DNA of 64,000 nucleotides from Chrysomallon squamiferum (lineage: Eukaryota > Mollusca > Gastropoda > Neomphalida > Peltospiridae), in the NCBI GenBank assembly GCA_012295275.1, contig CM022675.1, positions 510,229-574,228 on the forward strand. Direction: 5' to 3'. A program made the translations under genes and the position numbers. This document shows positions 1 to 15,200 of this stretch, piece by piece. A model generated the notes under the pieces. That model made no database searches and had not been told where the DNA came from. It saw nothing but the letters and a program-made list of their open reading frames with translations. The stretch's first letter is position 1. The number at the start of each line of letters is the position of its first letter.

Positions 1-258
1 AGAAAAAGAAGAGAACAAGAACAAGAAGAAGAAAGAAAACAAAGAGAACAAGAACAAGAACAAGAAAGAAAACGAAAAGAACAAGAACAAGAAGAAGAAA
101 GAAAACGAAAAGAACAAGAAAGAAAACGAAGAGAACAAGAAGAAGAAGAACAAAGAAAACGAAGGCAGGAAGAAAAGGAATTACCTCAAGAAGAAGATCC
201 AAACAGTCAGGACGAACTTACAAATGCAGACATACTGGGAAAAGAAATAGACAATTTA
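1..258 (+). CDS. Chitin synthase exon 1 in window (partial), charged repeat region
   Basis: Read in frame from base 1, the exon gives 86 residues. The first 60 are almost only Arg, Lys, Glu and Gln in degenerate repeats such as RKRKEQEQEEE. The rest is more normal (DPNSQDELTNADILG) and ends at a strong donor, TTA|GTAAGT. The repeat is also visible in the DNA as a purine-only minisatellite, so its length may vary. It is probably a long charged helix or coiled coil on the cytoplasmic side before the first membrane segment. The upstream exon boundary is outside the window. Confidence 0.8.
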
Positions 259-3200
259 GTAAGTACAGACAAGGTTTATTGTGTAATTATCTACTATTTA
301 AATTTTCAGAACAAAGATTTATAATTTTCTCATTTTACAATTTTTTTTCCAAATTTTTTTCTCGTAGAATCCTGAAGAAGAAGAACCTACGAGTTCGAAC
401 GATTCCAACCTCAATTCAAGTTTGACCTCGAAAACAAGTTTCTTGGGACATGCAAGAACCATTTCTGTAGAAAGTTGTAGCGAGAAGAGACCTTCTCTCC
501 CCTCTAGAAACTCAGAAAGTGAACCAGTCGAAGAAAATATACAGGACGTGCCAGCGTAAGAATCTAAGTGTTATGCTAACAGTGTTACATCCTAAGAACA
601 AAATGAACTCTTTTCTTATTTATTACTAATAGCTGATAACAGAAGAAAAAAACTGAAACATTAGACTGGCGAAAATAAATTAATTAACATATTCTACGTC
701 CAGTACATATTCTCAAGTATTGTTTTACTTCTCATGGAAGAACATTCTCATTAATTTGAACTTAAATTGGGTTTTGTTATTCTGATGAATCCTTTATAAA
801 TATATATGTTTGTTTACTGCAGGTACTGGGATATCTTTAGAATCGTGGATAGAGAGCTTCCAGTGAAAGATGTTCACGAACAACTACAAATGAAAATTTT
901 GAAATTATTTTTTTACCTTTTCTTCTTCCTGGTGCTTTTGATCGGCTGTGTTACTCAGAAAGTTAGTCTGATGCTCTTACTGAAACAGCTCAGAAACGAA
1001 ACCAACGTATGAGTTAATATCTTTTTGTCAATTTTCAATTATTTCTGTGAATTTGTTTTCAAACATGTGTATGTAGTATCTTTGTATGAATGTGCGTAAG
1101 AATATTAGTATATATATGTATGTATTTTTATGTATGTATGTGTCTATACAAGTGTGTATGTATGGGTGTATGTATGGATGTCTGTATTTGTGTACGTGGT
1201 TATGTGTGTGTATATACATGTTTTGAATATATATGTGTTTACGCACAGTGCGCTCACATGCACACATACACACTGCTTTACATATGACAAAGTAATCAAA
1301 ATGTTAGTAAAAAGACTTATAAATATGATTGTCAATATGAACTCATACAAAGACAAATGTGATGAATGATTATTTTCATGTGTTTACTCTTTGTTTATTA
1401 CTGTGACTTTGACACTGCAGGACAGTTCTAAACATCTTCTCACCTTGCTGTTGGTTGTCATTCCATATGCACTGACGTCTTTCTCTTCTTTCTTCAAATG
1501 GTTATTTGGAAGTTTTGGCATGCCGTCTATTTCAACGTTTGTCTTGGTAGGTAACATTGTGTAACATTTATGTAACATAAAATCCCATTTATATTATTAA
1601 TTATACGTTCCATGTCTTATTAGAACAGTTTTATTCCATTAAATAATTTTAGGTTTTCATCATGGAAAGTCTGCATACTCTGGGGATATGTTTGCTGATA
1701 TTCAGAATTCTTCCTTATGCAAAAGATGTGTACACTGGGATTGCTCTGTTAAGTGCTGTTGGAATATTGCCAGCTTTTCTTCGACTCATTTCTTCTAGAC
1801 ACGTCAAAGTGAAACTTCTGGATGTACTTGCTTTGTTGGCTCAGATCGGTGTCATCCCTATAGTTATCGTGTGGAATTTCTTACCGGATTTTAACAGTGA
1901 TCAATTTGAAGTAACAATTTTGCTTGTAGTTTTTGGATTTCTGTTTGTTTCATTTGGCTGTTGGGAAAATTTCCTTGATGATCGTTTTTTCTGTGACATT
2001 AGAGAATACGGATCTGTCAGCTTCATTGTAAAGGCTCGATACGAATTACAAGAAGGACGATCAGGAGTGTTCATGTTGTCACACTTGTGGAAAATTATTC
2101 TCACTACGTTCCTAGCCTGGGTCTTCACTGACAAAGCATTCAACCTGTATGACTTTCCAAAAGCCTTTTCTGTGTCCGGTGATAATCTGAAGTCCATAGA
2201 CTCCTTTCTGGGTGTGGTCATTTCTAGTTTTGTCTGCTATTACATTGGCTACGTTGCTTGCAAAGTGAGAATGCAGATATTTTCCTTCTCAATTCCTTTA
2301 TTCCTGTCAACGCCTCTGGCATACGCCGTATTTCTTATTGATGACAAATACGATTTTCTCAAGGACATAATAACAGTTAATCAAACAACAGTTAATCAAA
2401 CAACAATTCTCGACTCATCAGAAAACTGGCAACATTTGGTTGGCGGGATAGTTTGGTGGATTTCTCTTTTCTGGATATGCAGACAAATCTGGTTTCCACG
2501 CCAAGAAAATCTCGCTAAATTTCAAAGGTTTGTAAATAGACTTCTTTCATTAGTTCTCACCTTTATGCTAATAGTTTCTAAAAGGACAAAAATTTGTAAA
2601 TGATAATAATAATAATAATAATAATAATCATAAAAATAATAATAGTAACAACAACAACAACAATAATAACAATAACAATAATAATATATATAATGATGAT
2701 GATTATAATGATGAAGATGATGATGACGATGATGATGAGAAAAACATGGACTAGTGTTTTGGGGCCTATTCTTTAAATTTTTAAATTACTTACAATTGTC
2801 ACACTGTCGTTTTGTTTCAATTAAAGGTTGTTCACTAACCCAATATACTGTGGAATTCTGACGACAGAAAATCTGCTGCTAAATCGGCGAGTTTTCGGAG
2901 ATTACAAAGTGAAAAAGTCTTATACGCTGCCAAGAAAAGAAGATAACCAAGAAAATGGTCCATCTGAAGAATCGCTCCTCGCAGACGTACCCAGAATATA
3001 CGCATGCGCGACTATGTGGCACGAAAATAGAGTGGAAATGGTTCAGCTATTAAAATCATTGCACAGGTTTGTTTCGATCACAGAATCAGAGCACCACTGC
3101 AGATACTATATTTCACACATACATATACACAGTATGACACACGAGATAGTAAATTTCACACATACATATACACAGTATAACACACGAGATAGTAAATTTC

Positions 3201-6200
3201 ACACATACATATACACAGTATGACACACGAGATAGTAAATTTCACACATATATATACACAGTATGACCCACGCAGGGAAAATAACTAATAATTTCATTTC
3301 ACACGCATACACATAAACGCACAATTGATTTTTATGTTGATTGCTAGCGTGCAACATAAGCTGATCTGTGTATTATTCTTTTAGACTGGACGCTGACCAG
3401 TGGAACAGGAAACAGGCGATGATGCTGTCAGGAAAAGAAGACCCCAATTTCTACGAATACGAAGGTTATCACTCTTTATCACAACACAGCCAAATATTTA
3501 TGTTTTAAAAATATTTATTATAATCTTAATATCGAAGTTTTGAAAAATTCATATTCTTTATTTTTACAGAAAGTATGATGTATGTAAAATTGGCTTGTCT
3601 ATATCCTTGAACATGAATTATTAGCAATATTTTAATTACACAGCCCACATTTTTTTTGACGATGCTCTGGAACTGGACAATAACGAGAAATGGGTTGCTA
3701 ATAGCTACGTGAAAATGCTCGTCAGCCTAGTGGAAGAAGCCTGCAGGTAAAAATAACTTTTTAAGCAGACTGCGTTTTTACAGAGCTGAAACAGAAAAAC
3801 TATTGTCATTAAATCAAAGACAAAATATATTATATTTAACCATTAATCATGTATTAGCGAGTACATTTGGAGAAATATCTATAGACAACAATTATTCGTT
3901 CTCACTACTAAAATAAATTTTAATCAACAACAAGGACAGTAATTCAAAAGTATATATTTTTACTACTATGAATTAAAATATAAGTATAGCACGAATTTTT
4001 CTTATGAAATATTCACGAAAGCTGTTCTTGGCATCTAAAAGAAGAATTCAGATAATATTTTAAAACAAAAATAAAGTATTGAAGTAATACTAGTTTAATT
4101 TGAGTTGTACTCTGCATCAAAGACTTCTGCTTCACTGAGTTTTCTTTCTTGCAGCTGCGTTCACAACAGACCGATGACAGTTCACGCCCCGTACAAAGTG
4201 ATCACACCATACGGAGCTCAGTTAGTGTGGCAGATGCCTGGAGAAAACCTGCTCTATGTTCACGTGAAAGACAAAAACAAAATCAGACATCGCAAGAGAT
4301 GGTCGCAGGTATCCGACTTTCTAAATATCTGTAACAGCTTTCTTGTGGCTATTTTATTTTATTTGCAGAGACGAGTATTCATGTAACGACCATTTAAAAA
4401 TGTATTTAACAGATCCAATTCAGATATCCTTTTCATTTAAATTAAGTTTTGTATTCGTGATAATGTTTAATATAGGAATCTTATTGCTTTCCGTTTAACA
4501 ATAATTTTAAAACAAAATTAAATTCAGAATTAGATATTTATTACTGTACTCTGAGATATTTGTACTTTAGTGATACTGAAATCTGAGATATCTGTTCTTT
4601 AGTATTACTGAAGTCTGAGATATCTGTTCTTTAGTATTACTGAAGTCTGAGATATCTGTACTTTAGTGTTACTGAAGTCTGAGATATCTGTACTTTAGTA
4701 TTACTGAAGTCTGAGATATCTGTACTTTAGTGTTACTGAAATCTGAGATATCTGTACCTTAGTATTACTGAAGTCTGAGATACCTGTACTTTAGTGTTAC
4801 TGAAGTCTGAGATATCTGTACCTTAGTATTACTGAAGTCTGAGATATCTGTAGTCATGCATTAGTGTTACTGAAGTCTGAGATAGCTGCACTTTAGTATT
4901 AGTGAAGTCTGAGATACCTGTACTTTAGTATTACTGATGTCTGAGATAGCTGTACTTTAGTATTAGTGAAGTCTGAGATACCTGTACTTTACTATTACTG
5001 ATGTCTGAGATAGCTGTACTTTAGTATTACTGATGTCTGAGATATCTGTACTTTACTATTACTGAAGTCTGAGATACCTGTACTTTAGTATTACTGAAGT
5101 CTGAGATAGCTGTACTTTAGTATTACTGAAGTCTGAAATAATTGTACTTTAATGTTACTGAAGTCTGAGATATCTGTACTTCAGTGTTTCTGAAGTCTGA
5201 GATATCTATACATTCGTATTAATGTAGTCTGAGATACCTGTACTTTAGTGCTACTGAAGTCTGAGTTATCTATACTTTCGTATTAATGTAGTCTGAGATA
5301 CCTGTACTTTAGTGTTACTGAAGTCTGAGATAGCTGCACTTTAGTATTAGTGAAGTCTGAGATACCTGTACTTTAGTATTACTGATGTCTGAGATAGCTG
5401 TACTTTAGTATTAGTGAAGTCTGAGATACCTGTACTTTACTACTACTGATGTCTGAGATAGCTGTACTTTAGTATTACTGATGTCTGAGATATCTGTACT
5501 TTAATGTTACTCAAGTCTGAGATATCTGTAGTTTAGTGTTACTTAAATCTGAGATAGCTGTACTTTAGAATTACTGAAGTCTGAGATATCTGCACTTTAG
5601 TCTTACTGAAATCTGAGATATCTGTACTTTAGTATTAATATAGTCTGAGATACCTGTACTTTAGTGTTACTGAAGTCTGCGATAGCTGCACTTCAGTATT
5701 ACTGAAGTCTGAGATACCTGTAGTTTAGTGCTACTGATGTCTGAGAGATCTGCTCTTTAGTATTACTGAAGTCTGAGTCATCGGTACTTTAGTATTACTC
5801 AAGTCTGAGATATTTGTACTTTAGTGTTACCGAAGTCTGAGATATCTGTACTTTAACCTTACTGAAATCTGAGTCAACTCTACTTTAGTCTTACTGAAGT
5901 CTGAGATATCAATACTTAGTATAAATGAACTCTGAGATGTCTGTACCTTAGTATTTCTGAAGTCTGAGGTACCTGTACTTTAGTATTAATGAAGTCTGAG
6001 ATATCTGTACTTTAATGTTACTCAAGTCTGAGATATCTGTACTTTAGTGTTACTTAAGTCTGAGATAGCTGTACTTTAGAATTACTGAAGTCTCAGATAT
6101 CTGCACTTTAGTCTTACTGAAATCTGAGATATCTGTACTTTAGTATTTCTGAAGTCTGAGATACCTGTTCTTTAGTATTATTGAAGTCTGAGATATCTAT

Positions 6201-9200
6201 ACTTTAGTAGTAATGTAGTCTGATATACGTGTACTTTAGTGTTACTGAAGTCTGAGATAGCTGTACTTTAGTATTACTGAAGTCTGAAATATCTTTAAAT
6301 TATTATTACTGAAGTCTGAGACATCTGTACTTTACTCTTACTGAAGTCTGAGATATCTATACTTAGTATTAATGAAATCTGAGATGTCTGTAGTTTAGTA
6401 TTACTGAAGTCTGAGATACATGTACTTTAGTATTAATGAAGTCTGATATATCTGTACTTTTAACCTTAATGAAATCTGAGATATCTGTAGTTTAGTGTTA
6501 CTGAAGTCTGAGTCATCTCTACTTTAGTCTTACTGAAGTCTGAGATATCTATACTTAGTATTAATGAATTCTGAGATGTCTTTTTCTTTAGTATTTCTGA
6601 AGTCTGAGATACCTGTACTTTTAGTATTAATGAAGTCTGAGATATCTATACTTTCGTATTAATGTAGTCTGAGATACCTGTACTTTAGTGCTACTGAAGT
6701 CTGAGTTATCTATACTTTCGTATTAATGTAGTCTGAGATACCTGTACTTTAGTGTTACTGAAGTCTGAGATAGCTGCACTTTAGTATTACTGATGTCTGA
6801 GATAGCTGTACTTTAGTATTACTGAAGTCTGAGATATCTGTACTTTAATGTTACTGAAGTCTGAGATATCTGTAGTTTAGTGTTACTTAAATCTGAGATA
6901 GCTGTACTTTAGTATTACTGAAGTCTGACATACCTGTAGTTTAGTGTTACTGAAGTCTGAAATAGCTGCACTTTAGTATTACTGAAGTCTGAGATACCTG
7001 TACTTTAGTATTACTGATGTCTGACATAGCTGTACTTTAGTATTACTGAAGTCTGAGATAGCTATAATTTAGAATTACTGAAGTCTGATATAGCTGTACT
7101 TTAGTATTACTGAAGACAGGAGATATCTGTACTTCAGTGCTTCTGAAGTCTGAAATATCTGTACTTTAGTCTTACTCAAGTCTGATATAGCTGTACTTTA
7201 GTGTTACTCAAGTCTGAGATAGATGTAATTTAGAATTACTGAAGTCTGAGATATCTGTACTTTAGTATTACTGAAGTCTGCGATAGGTGTAGTTTAGTGC
7301 TACTGATGTCTGAGAGATCTGCTCTTTAGTATTACTGAAGTCTGAGTCATCGGTACTTTACTATTACTCAAGTCAGAGATATTTGTACTTTAGTGTTATC
7401 GAACTCTGAGATATCTGTACTTTAACCTTACTGAAATCTGAGTCAACTCTACTTTAGTCTTACTGAAGTCTGAGATATCTATACTTAGTATAAATGAACT
7501 CCGAGATGTCTGTACTTTAGTATTTCTGAAGTCTGAGATACTTGTACTTTAGTATTAATGAAGTCTGAGATATCTGCACTTTAGTCTTACTGAAGTCTGA
7601 GATACCTGTACTTTAGTATTATTGATATCTATACTTTTGTAGTAATGTAGTCTGAGATACCTGTACTTTAGTGTTACTGAAGTCTGAGTTAGCTGTACTT
7701 TAGTATTACTGAAATCTGAAATATCTTTAAATTAGTATTACTGAAGTCTGAGATATCTGTACTTTACTATTACTGAAGTCTGAGATACCTGTACTTTAGT
7801 ATTACTGAAGTCTGAGATAGCTGTACTTTAGTATTACTGAAGTCTGAAATAATTGATTGTACTTTAATGTTACTGAAGTCTGAGATATCTGTACTTCAGT
7901 GTTTCTGAAGTCTGAAATATCTGTACTTTAGTCTTACTCAAGTCTGATACAGCTGTACTTTAGTGTTACTGAAGTCTGAGATAGCTGTAATTTAGAATTA
8001 CTGAAGTCTGAGATATCTGTACTTTAGTATTACTGAAGTCTGAGATAGCTGTAGTTTAGTGTTACTGATGTCTGAGAGATCTGCTCTTTAGTATTACTGA
8101 AGTCTGAGTCATCGGTACTTTAGTATTACTGAAGTCTGAGATATTTGTACTTTAGTGTTACCGAAGTCTGAGATATGTATACTTTAGTCTTACTGCAGTG
8201 TGATACAACTCTACTTCAGTCTTACTGATGTCTGATATATCTATACTTAGTATTAATGAACTCTGAGATGTCTGTACTTTAGAATTTCTGAAGTCTGAGA
8301 TAACTGTACTTTAGTATTAATGAAGTCTTAGATATCTGCACTTTAATCTTACTGAAATCTGAGATATCTGTACTTTAGTATCACTGAAGTCTGAGATACC
8401 TGTACTTTAGTATTACTGAAGTCTGAAATATCTTTAAATTAGTATTACTGATGTCTGAGATATCTGTACTTTACTATTACTGAAGTCTGAGATACCTGTA
8501 CTTTAATATTACTGAAGTCTGAGATAGCTGTACTTTAGTATTACTGAAGTCTGAAATAATTGTACTTTAATATTACTGAAGTATGAGATATCTGTACTTC
8601 AGTGTTTCTGAAGTCTGAGATATCTATACATTCGTATTAATGTAGTCTGAGATACCTGTACTTTAGTGCTACTGAAGTCTGAGTTATCTATACTTTCGTA
8701 TTAATGTAGTCTGAGATACCTGTACTTTAGTGTTACTGAAGTCTGAGATAGCTGCACTTTAGTATTAGTGAAGTCTGAGATACCTGTACTTTAGTATTAC
8801 TGATGTCTGAGATAGCTGTACTTTAGTATTAGTGAAGTCTGAGATACCTGTACTTTACTACTACTGATGTCTGAGATAGCTGTACTTTAGTATTACTGAT
8901 GTCTGAGATATCTGTACTTTAATGTTACTCAAGTCTGAGATATCTGTAGTTTAGTGTTACTTAAATCTGAGATAGCTGTACTTTAGAATTACTGAAGTCT
9001 GAGATATCTGCACTTTAGTCTTACTGAAATCTGAGATATCTGTACTTTAGTATTAATATAGTCTGAGATACCTGTACTTTAGTGTTACTGAAGTCTGCGA
9101 TAGCTGCACTTCAGTATTACTGAAGTCTGAGATACCTGTAGTTTAGTGCTACTGATGTCTGAGAGATCTGCTCTTTAGTATTACTGAAGTCTGAGTCATC

Positions 9201-12200
9201 GGTACTTTAGTATTACTCAAGTCTGAGATATTTGTACTTTAGTGTTACCGAAGTCTAAGATATCTGTACTTTAACCTTACTGAAATCTGAGTCAACTCTA
9301 CTTTAGTCTTACTGAAGTCTGAGATATCTATACTTAGTATAAATGAACTCTGAGATGTCTGTACTTTAGTATTTCTGAAGTCTGAGGTACCTGTACTTTA
9401 GTATTAATGAAGTCTGAGATATCTGTACTTTAATGTTACTCAAGTCTGAGATATCTGTACTTTAGTGTTACTTAAGTCTGAGATAGCTGTACTTTAGAAT
9501 TACTGTAGTCTCAGATATCTGCACTTTAGTCTTACTGAAATCTGAGATATCTGTACTTTAGTATTTCTGAAGTCTGAGATACCTGTTCTTTAGTATTATT
9601 GAAGTCTGAGATATCTATACTTTAGTAGTAATGTAGTCTGATATACGTGTACTTTAGTGTTACTGAAGTCTGAGATAGCTGTACTTTAGTATTACTGAAG
9701 TCTGAAATATCTTTAAATTATTATTACTGAAGTCTGAGACATCTGTACTTTACTCTTACTGAAGTCTGAGATATCTATACTTAGTATTAATGAAATCTGA
9801 GATGTCTGTAGTTTAGTATTACTGAAGTCTGAGATACATGTACTTTAGTATTAATGAAGTCTGATATATCTGTACTTTAACCTTAATGAAATCTGAGATA
9901 TCTGTAGTTTAGTGTTACTGAAGTCTGAGTCATCTCTACTTTAGTCTTACTGAAGTCTGAGATATCTATACTTAGTATTAATGAATTCTGAGATGTCTTT
10001 TCTTTAGTATTTCTGAAGTCTGAGATACCTGTACTTTAGTATTAATGAAGTCTGAGATATCTATACTTTCGTATTAATGTAGTCTGAGATACCTGTACTT
10101 TAGTGCTACTGAAGTCTGAGTTATCTATACTTTCGTATTAATGTAGTCTGAGATACCTGTACTTTAGTGTTACTGAAGTCTGAGATAGCTGCACTTTAGT
10201 ATTACTGATGTCTGAGATAGCTGTACTTTAGTATTACTGAAGTCTGAGATATCTGTACTTTAATGTTACTGAAGTCTGAGATATCTGTAGTTTAGTGTTA
10301 CTTAAATCTGAGATAGCTGTACTTTAGTATTACTGAAGTCTGACATACCTGTACTTTAGTGTTACTGAAGTATGAGATATCTATACTTTCGTATTAATGT
10401 AGTGTGAGATACCTGTACTTTAGTGTTACTGAAGTCTGAAATAGCTGCACTTTAGTATTACTGAAGTCTGAGATACCTGTACTTTAGTATTACTGATGTC
10501 TGACATAGCTGTACTTTAGTATTACTGAAGTCTGAGACATCTGTACTTTAGTATTACTGAAGTCTGAGATAGCTGTAATTTAGAATTACTGAAGACAGGA
10601 GATATCTGTACTTCAGTGTTTCTGAAGTCTGAAATATCTGTACTTTAGTGTTACTCAAGTCTGAGACAGATGTAATTTAGAATTACTGAAGTCTGAGATA
10701 TCTGTACTTTAGTATTACTGAAGTCTGCGATAGGTGTAGTTTAGTGCTACTGATGTCTGAGAGATCTGCTCTTTAGTATTACTGAAGTCTGAGTCATCGG
10801 TACTTTACTATTACTCAAGTCTGAGATATTTGTACTTTAGTGTTACCGAACTCTGAGATATCTGTACTTTAACCTTACTGAAATCTGAGTCAAATCTACT
10901 TTAGTCTTACTGAAGTCTGAGATATCTATACTTAGTATAAATGAACTCTGAGATGTCTGTACTTTAGTATTTCTGAAGTCTGAGATTCTTGTACTTTAGT
11001 ATTAATGAAGTCTGAGATATCTGCACTTTAGTCTTCCTGAAGTCTGAGATACCTGTACTTTAGTATTATTGATATCTATACTTTTGTAGTAATGTAGTCT
11101 GAGATACCTGTACTTTTAGTATTACTGAAGTCTGAAATACCTTTAAATTAGTATTACTGAAGTCTGAGATATCTGTACTTTTACTATTACTGAAGTCTGA
11201 GATACCTGTACTTTAGTATTACTGAAGTCTGAGATAGCTGTACTTTAGTATTACTGACGTCTAAAATAATAGTACTTTAATGTTACTGAAGTCTGAGATA
11301 TCTGTACTTCAGTGTTTCTGAAGTCTGAAATATCTGTACTTTAGTCTTACTCAAGTCTGATACAGCTGTACTTTTAGTGTTACTGAAGTCTGAGATAGCT
11401 GTAATTTAGAATTACTGAAGTCTGAGGTATCTGTACTTTAGTATTACTGAAGTCTGAGATAGCTGTAGTTTAGTGTTACTGATGTCTGAGAGATCTGCTC
11501 TTTAGTATTACTGAAGTCTGAGTCATCGGTACTTTAGTATTACTGAAGTCTGAGATATTTGTACTTTAGTGTTACCGAAGTCTGAGATATGTGTACTTTA
11601 GTCTTACTGCAGTCTGAGTCAACTCTACTTTAGTCTTACTGAAGTTTGAGATATCTATACTTAGTATAAATGAACTCTGAGATGTCTGTACTTTAGTATT
11701 TCTGAAGTCTGAGATACTTGTACTTTAGTATTAATGAAGTCTGAGATATCTGTACTTTAATGTTACTCAAGTCTGAGATATCTGTACTTTAGTTTTACTT
11801 AAGTCTGAGATACCTGTACTTTAGAATTACTGAAGTCTGAGATATCTGCACTTTAATCTTACTGAAATCTGAGATATCTGTACTTTAGTATCACTGATGT
11901 CTGAGATACCTGTACTTTAGTATTATTGAAGTCTGAGATATCTGTACTTTAGTGTTACTGAAGTGTGAGATAGCTGTACTTTAGTATTACTGAAGTCTGA
12001 AATATCTTTAAATTAGTATGACTGAAGTCTGAGATATCTGTACTTTAGTGTTACTGAAGTCTGAGATATCTGTACTTTAGTGTTACAGAAATCTGAGACA
12101 TCTGTACTTTACTCTGACTGAAGTCTGAGATATCTATACTTAGTATTAATGAATTCTGAGATGTCTTTACTTTAGTATTTCTGAAGTCTGAGATACCTGT

Positions 12201-15200
12201 ACTTTAGTATTAATGAAGTCTGAGATATCTATACTTTCGTATTAATGTAGTCTGAGATACCTGTACTTTAGTGCTACTGAAGTCTGAGTTATCTATACTT
12301 TCGTATTAATGTAGTCTGAGATACCTGTACTTTAGTGTTACTGAAGTCTGAGATAGCTGCACTTTAGTATTACTGATGTCTGAGATAGCTGTACTTTAGT
12401 ATTACTGAAGTCTGAGATATCTGTACTTTAATGTTACTGAAGTCTGAGATATCTGTAGTTTAGTGTTACTTAAATCTGAGATAGCTGTACTTTAGTATTA
12501 CTGAAGTCTGACATACCTGTAGTTTAGTGTTACTGAAGTCTGAAATAGCTGCACTTTAGTATTACTGAAGTCTGAGATACCTGTACTTTAGTATTACTGA
12601 TGTCTGACATAGCTGTACTTTAGTATTACTGAAGTCTGAGACATCTGTACTTTTAGTATTACTGAAGTCTGAGATAGCTGTAATTTAGAATTACTGAAGA
12701 CAGGAGATATCTGTACTTCAGTGTTTCTGAAGTCTGAAATATCTGTACTTTAGTGTTACTCAAGTCTGAGACAGATGTAATTTAGAATTACTGAAGTCTG
12801 AGATATCTGTACTTTAGTATTACTGAAGTCTGCGATAGGTGTAGTTTAGTGCTACTGATGTCTGAGAGATCTGCTCTTTAGTATTACTGAAGTCTGAGTC
12901 ATCGGTACTTTACTATTACTCAAGTCTGAGATATTTGTACTTTAGTGTTACCGAACTCTGAGATATCTGTACTTTAACCTTACTGAAATCTGAGTCAAAT
13001 CTACTTTAGTCTTACTGAAGTCTGAGATATCTATACTTAGTATAAATGAACTCTGAGATGTCTGTACTTTAGTATTTCTGAAGTCTGAGATTCTTGTACT
13101 TTAGTATTAATGAAGTCTGAGATATCTGCACTTTAGTCTTCCTGAAGTCTGAGATACCTGTACTTTAGTATTATTGATATCTATACTTTTGTAGTAATGT
13201 AGTCTGAGATACCTGTACTTTAGTATTACTGAAGTCTGAAATACCTTTAAATTAGTATTACTGAAGTCTGAGATATCTGTACTTTACTATTACTGAAGTC
13301 TGAGATACCTGTACTTTAGTATTACTGAAGTCTGAGATAGCTGTACTTTAGTATTACTGACGTCTAAAATAATAGTACTTTAATGTTACTGAAGTCTGAG
13401 ATATCTGTACTTCAGTGTTTCTGAAGTCTGAAATATCTGTACTTTAGTCTTACTCAAGTCTGATACAGCTGTACTTTAGTGTTACTGAAGTCTGAGATAG
13501 CTGTAATTTAGAATTACTGAAGTCTGAGGTATCTGTACTTTAGTATTACTGAAGTCTGAGATAGCTGTAGTTTAGTGTTACTGATGTCTGCGAGATCTGC
13601 TCTTTAGTATTACTGAAGTCTGAGTCATCGGTACTTTAGTATTACTGAAGTCTGAGATATTTGTACTTTAGTGTTACCGAAGTCTGAGATATGTGTACTT
13701 TAGTCTTACTGCAGTCTGAGTCAACTCTACTTTAGTCTTACTGAAGTTTGAGATATCTATACTTAGTATAAATGAACTCTGAGATGTCTGTACTTTAGTA
13801 TTTCTGAAGTCTGAGATACTTGTACTTTAGTATTAATGAAGTCTGAGATATCTGTACTTTAATGTTACTCAAGTCTGAGATATCTGTACTTTAGTTTTAC
13901 TTAAGTCTGAGATAGCTGTACTTTAGAATTACTGAAGTCTGAGATATCTGCACTTTAATCTTACTGAAATCTGAGATATCTGTACTTTAGTATGACTGAT
14001 GTCTGAGATACCTGTACTTTAGTATTATTGAAGTCTGAGATATCTATACTTTAGTGTTACTGAAGTGTGAGATAGCTGTACTTTAGTATTACTGAAGTCT
14101 GAAATATCTTTAAATTAGTATGACTGAAGTCTGAGATATCTGTACTTTAGTGTTACTGAAGTCTGAGATATCTGTACTTTAGTGTTACAGAAATCTGAGA
14201 CATCTGTACTTTACTCTGACTGAAGTCTGAGATATCTATACTTAGTATTAATGAATTCTGAGATGTCTTTACTTTAGTATTTCTGAAGTCTGAGATACCT
14301 GTACTTTAGTATTAATGAAGTCTGAGATATCTATACTTTCGTATTAATGTAGTCTGAGATACCTGTACTTTAGTGCTACTGAAGTCTGAGTTATCTATAC
14401 TTTTCGTATTAATGTAGTCTGAGATACCTGTACTTTTAGTGTTACTGAAGTCTGAGATAGCTGCACTTTTAGTATTACTGATGTCTGAGATAGCTGTACT
14501 TTAGTATTACTGAAGTCTGAGATATCTGTACTTTAATGTTACTGAAGTCTGAGATATCTGTAGTTTAGTGTTACTTAAATCTGAGATAGCTGTACTTTAG
14601 TATTACTGAAGTCTGACATACCTGTAGTTTAGTGTTACTGAAGTCTGAAATAGCTGCACTTTAGTATTACTGAAGTCTGAGATACCTGTACTTTAGTATT
14701 ACTGATGTCTGACATAGCTGTACTTTAGTATTACTGAAGTCTGAGATAGCTATAATTTAGAATTACTGAAGTCTGATATATCTGTACTTTAGTATTACTG
14801 AAGACAGGAGATATCTGTACTTCAGTGCATCTGAAGTCTGAAATATCTGTACTTTAGTCTTACTCAAGTCTGATATAGCTGTACTTTAGTGTTACTCAAG
14901 TCTGAGATAGATGTAATTTAGAATTACTGAAGTCTGAGATATCTGTACTTTAGTATTACTGAAGTCTGCGATAGGTGTAGTTTAGTGCTACTGATGTCTG
15001 AGAGATCTGCTCTTTAGTATTACTGAAGTCTGAGTCATCGGTACTTTACTATTACTCAAGTCAGAGATATTTGTACTTTAGTGTTATCGAACTCTGAGAT
15101 ATCTGTACTTTAACCTTACTGAAATCTGAGTCAACTCTACTTTAGTCTTACTGAAGTCTGAGATATCTATACTTAGTATAAATGAACTCTGAGATGTCTG

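Noticed and set aside
1028-1369. Four overlapping small open frames on both strands
   Set aside because: They translate a TATG microsatellite in intron 3.
4105-4386. Open frames through exon 9 and into the intron ending RRVFM
   Set aside because: They are reading-frame extensions of exon 9. The donor at 4309 and the conserved join to exon 10 show where coding stops.
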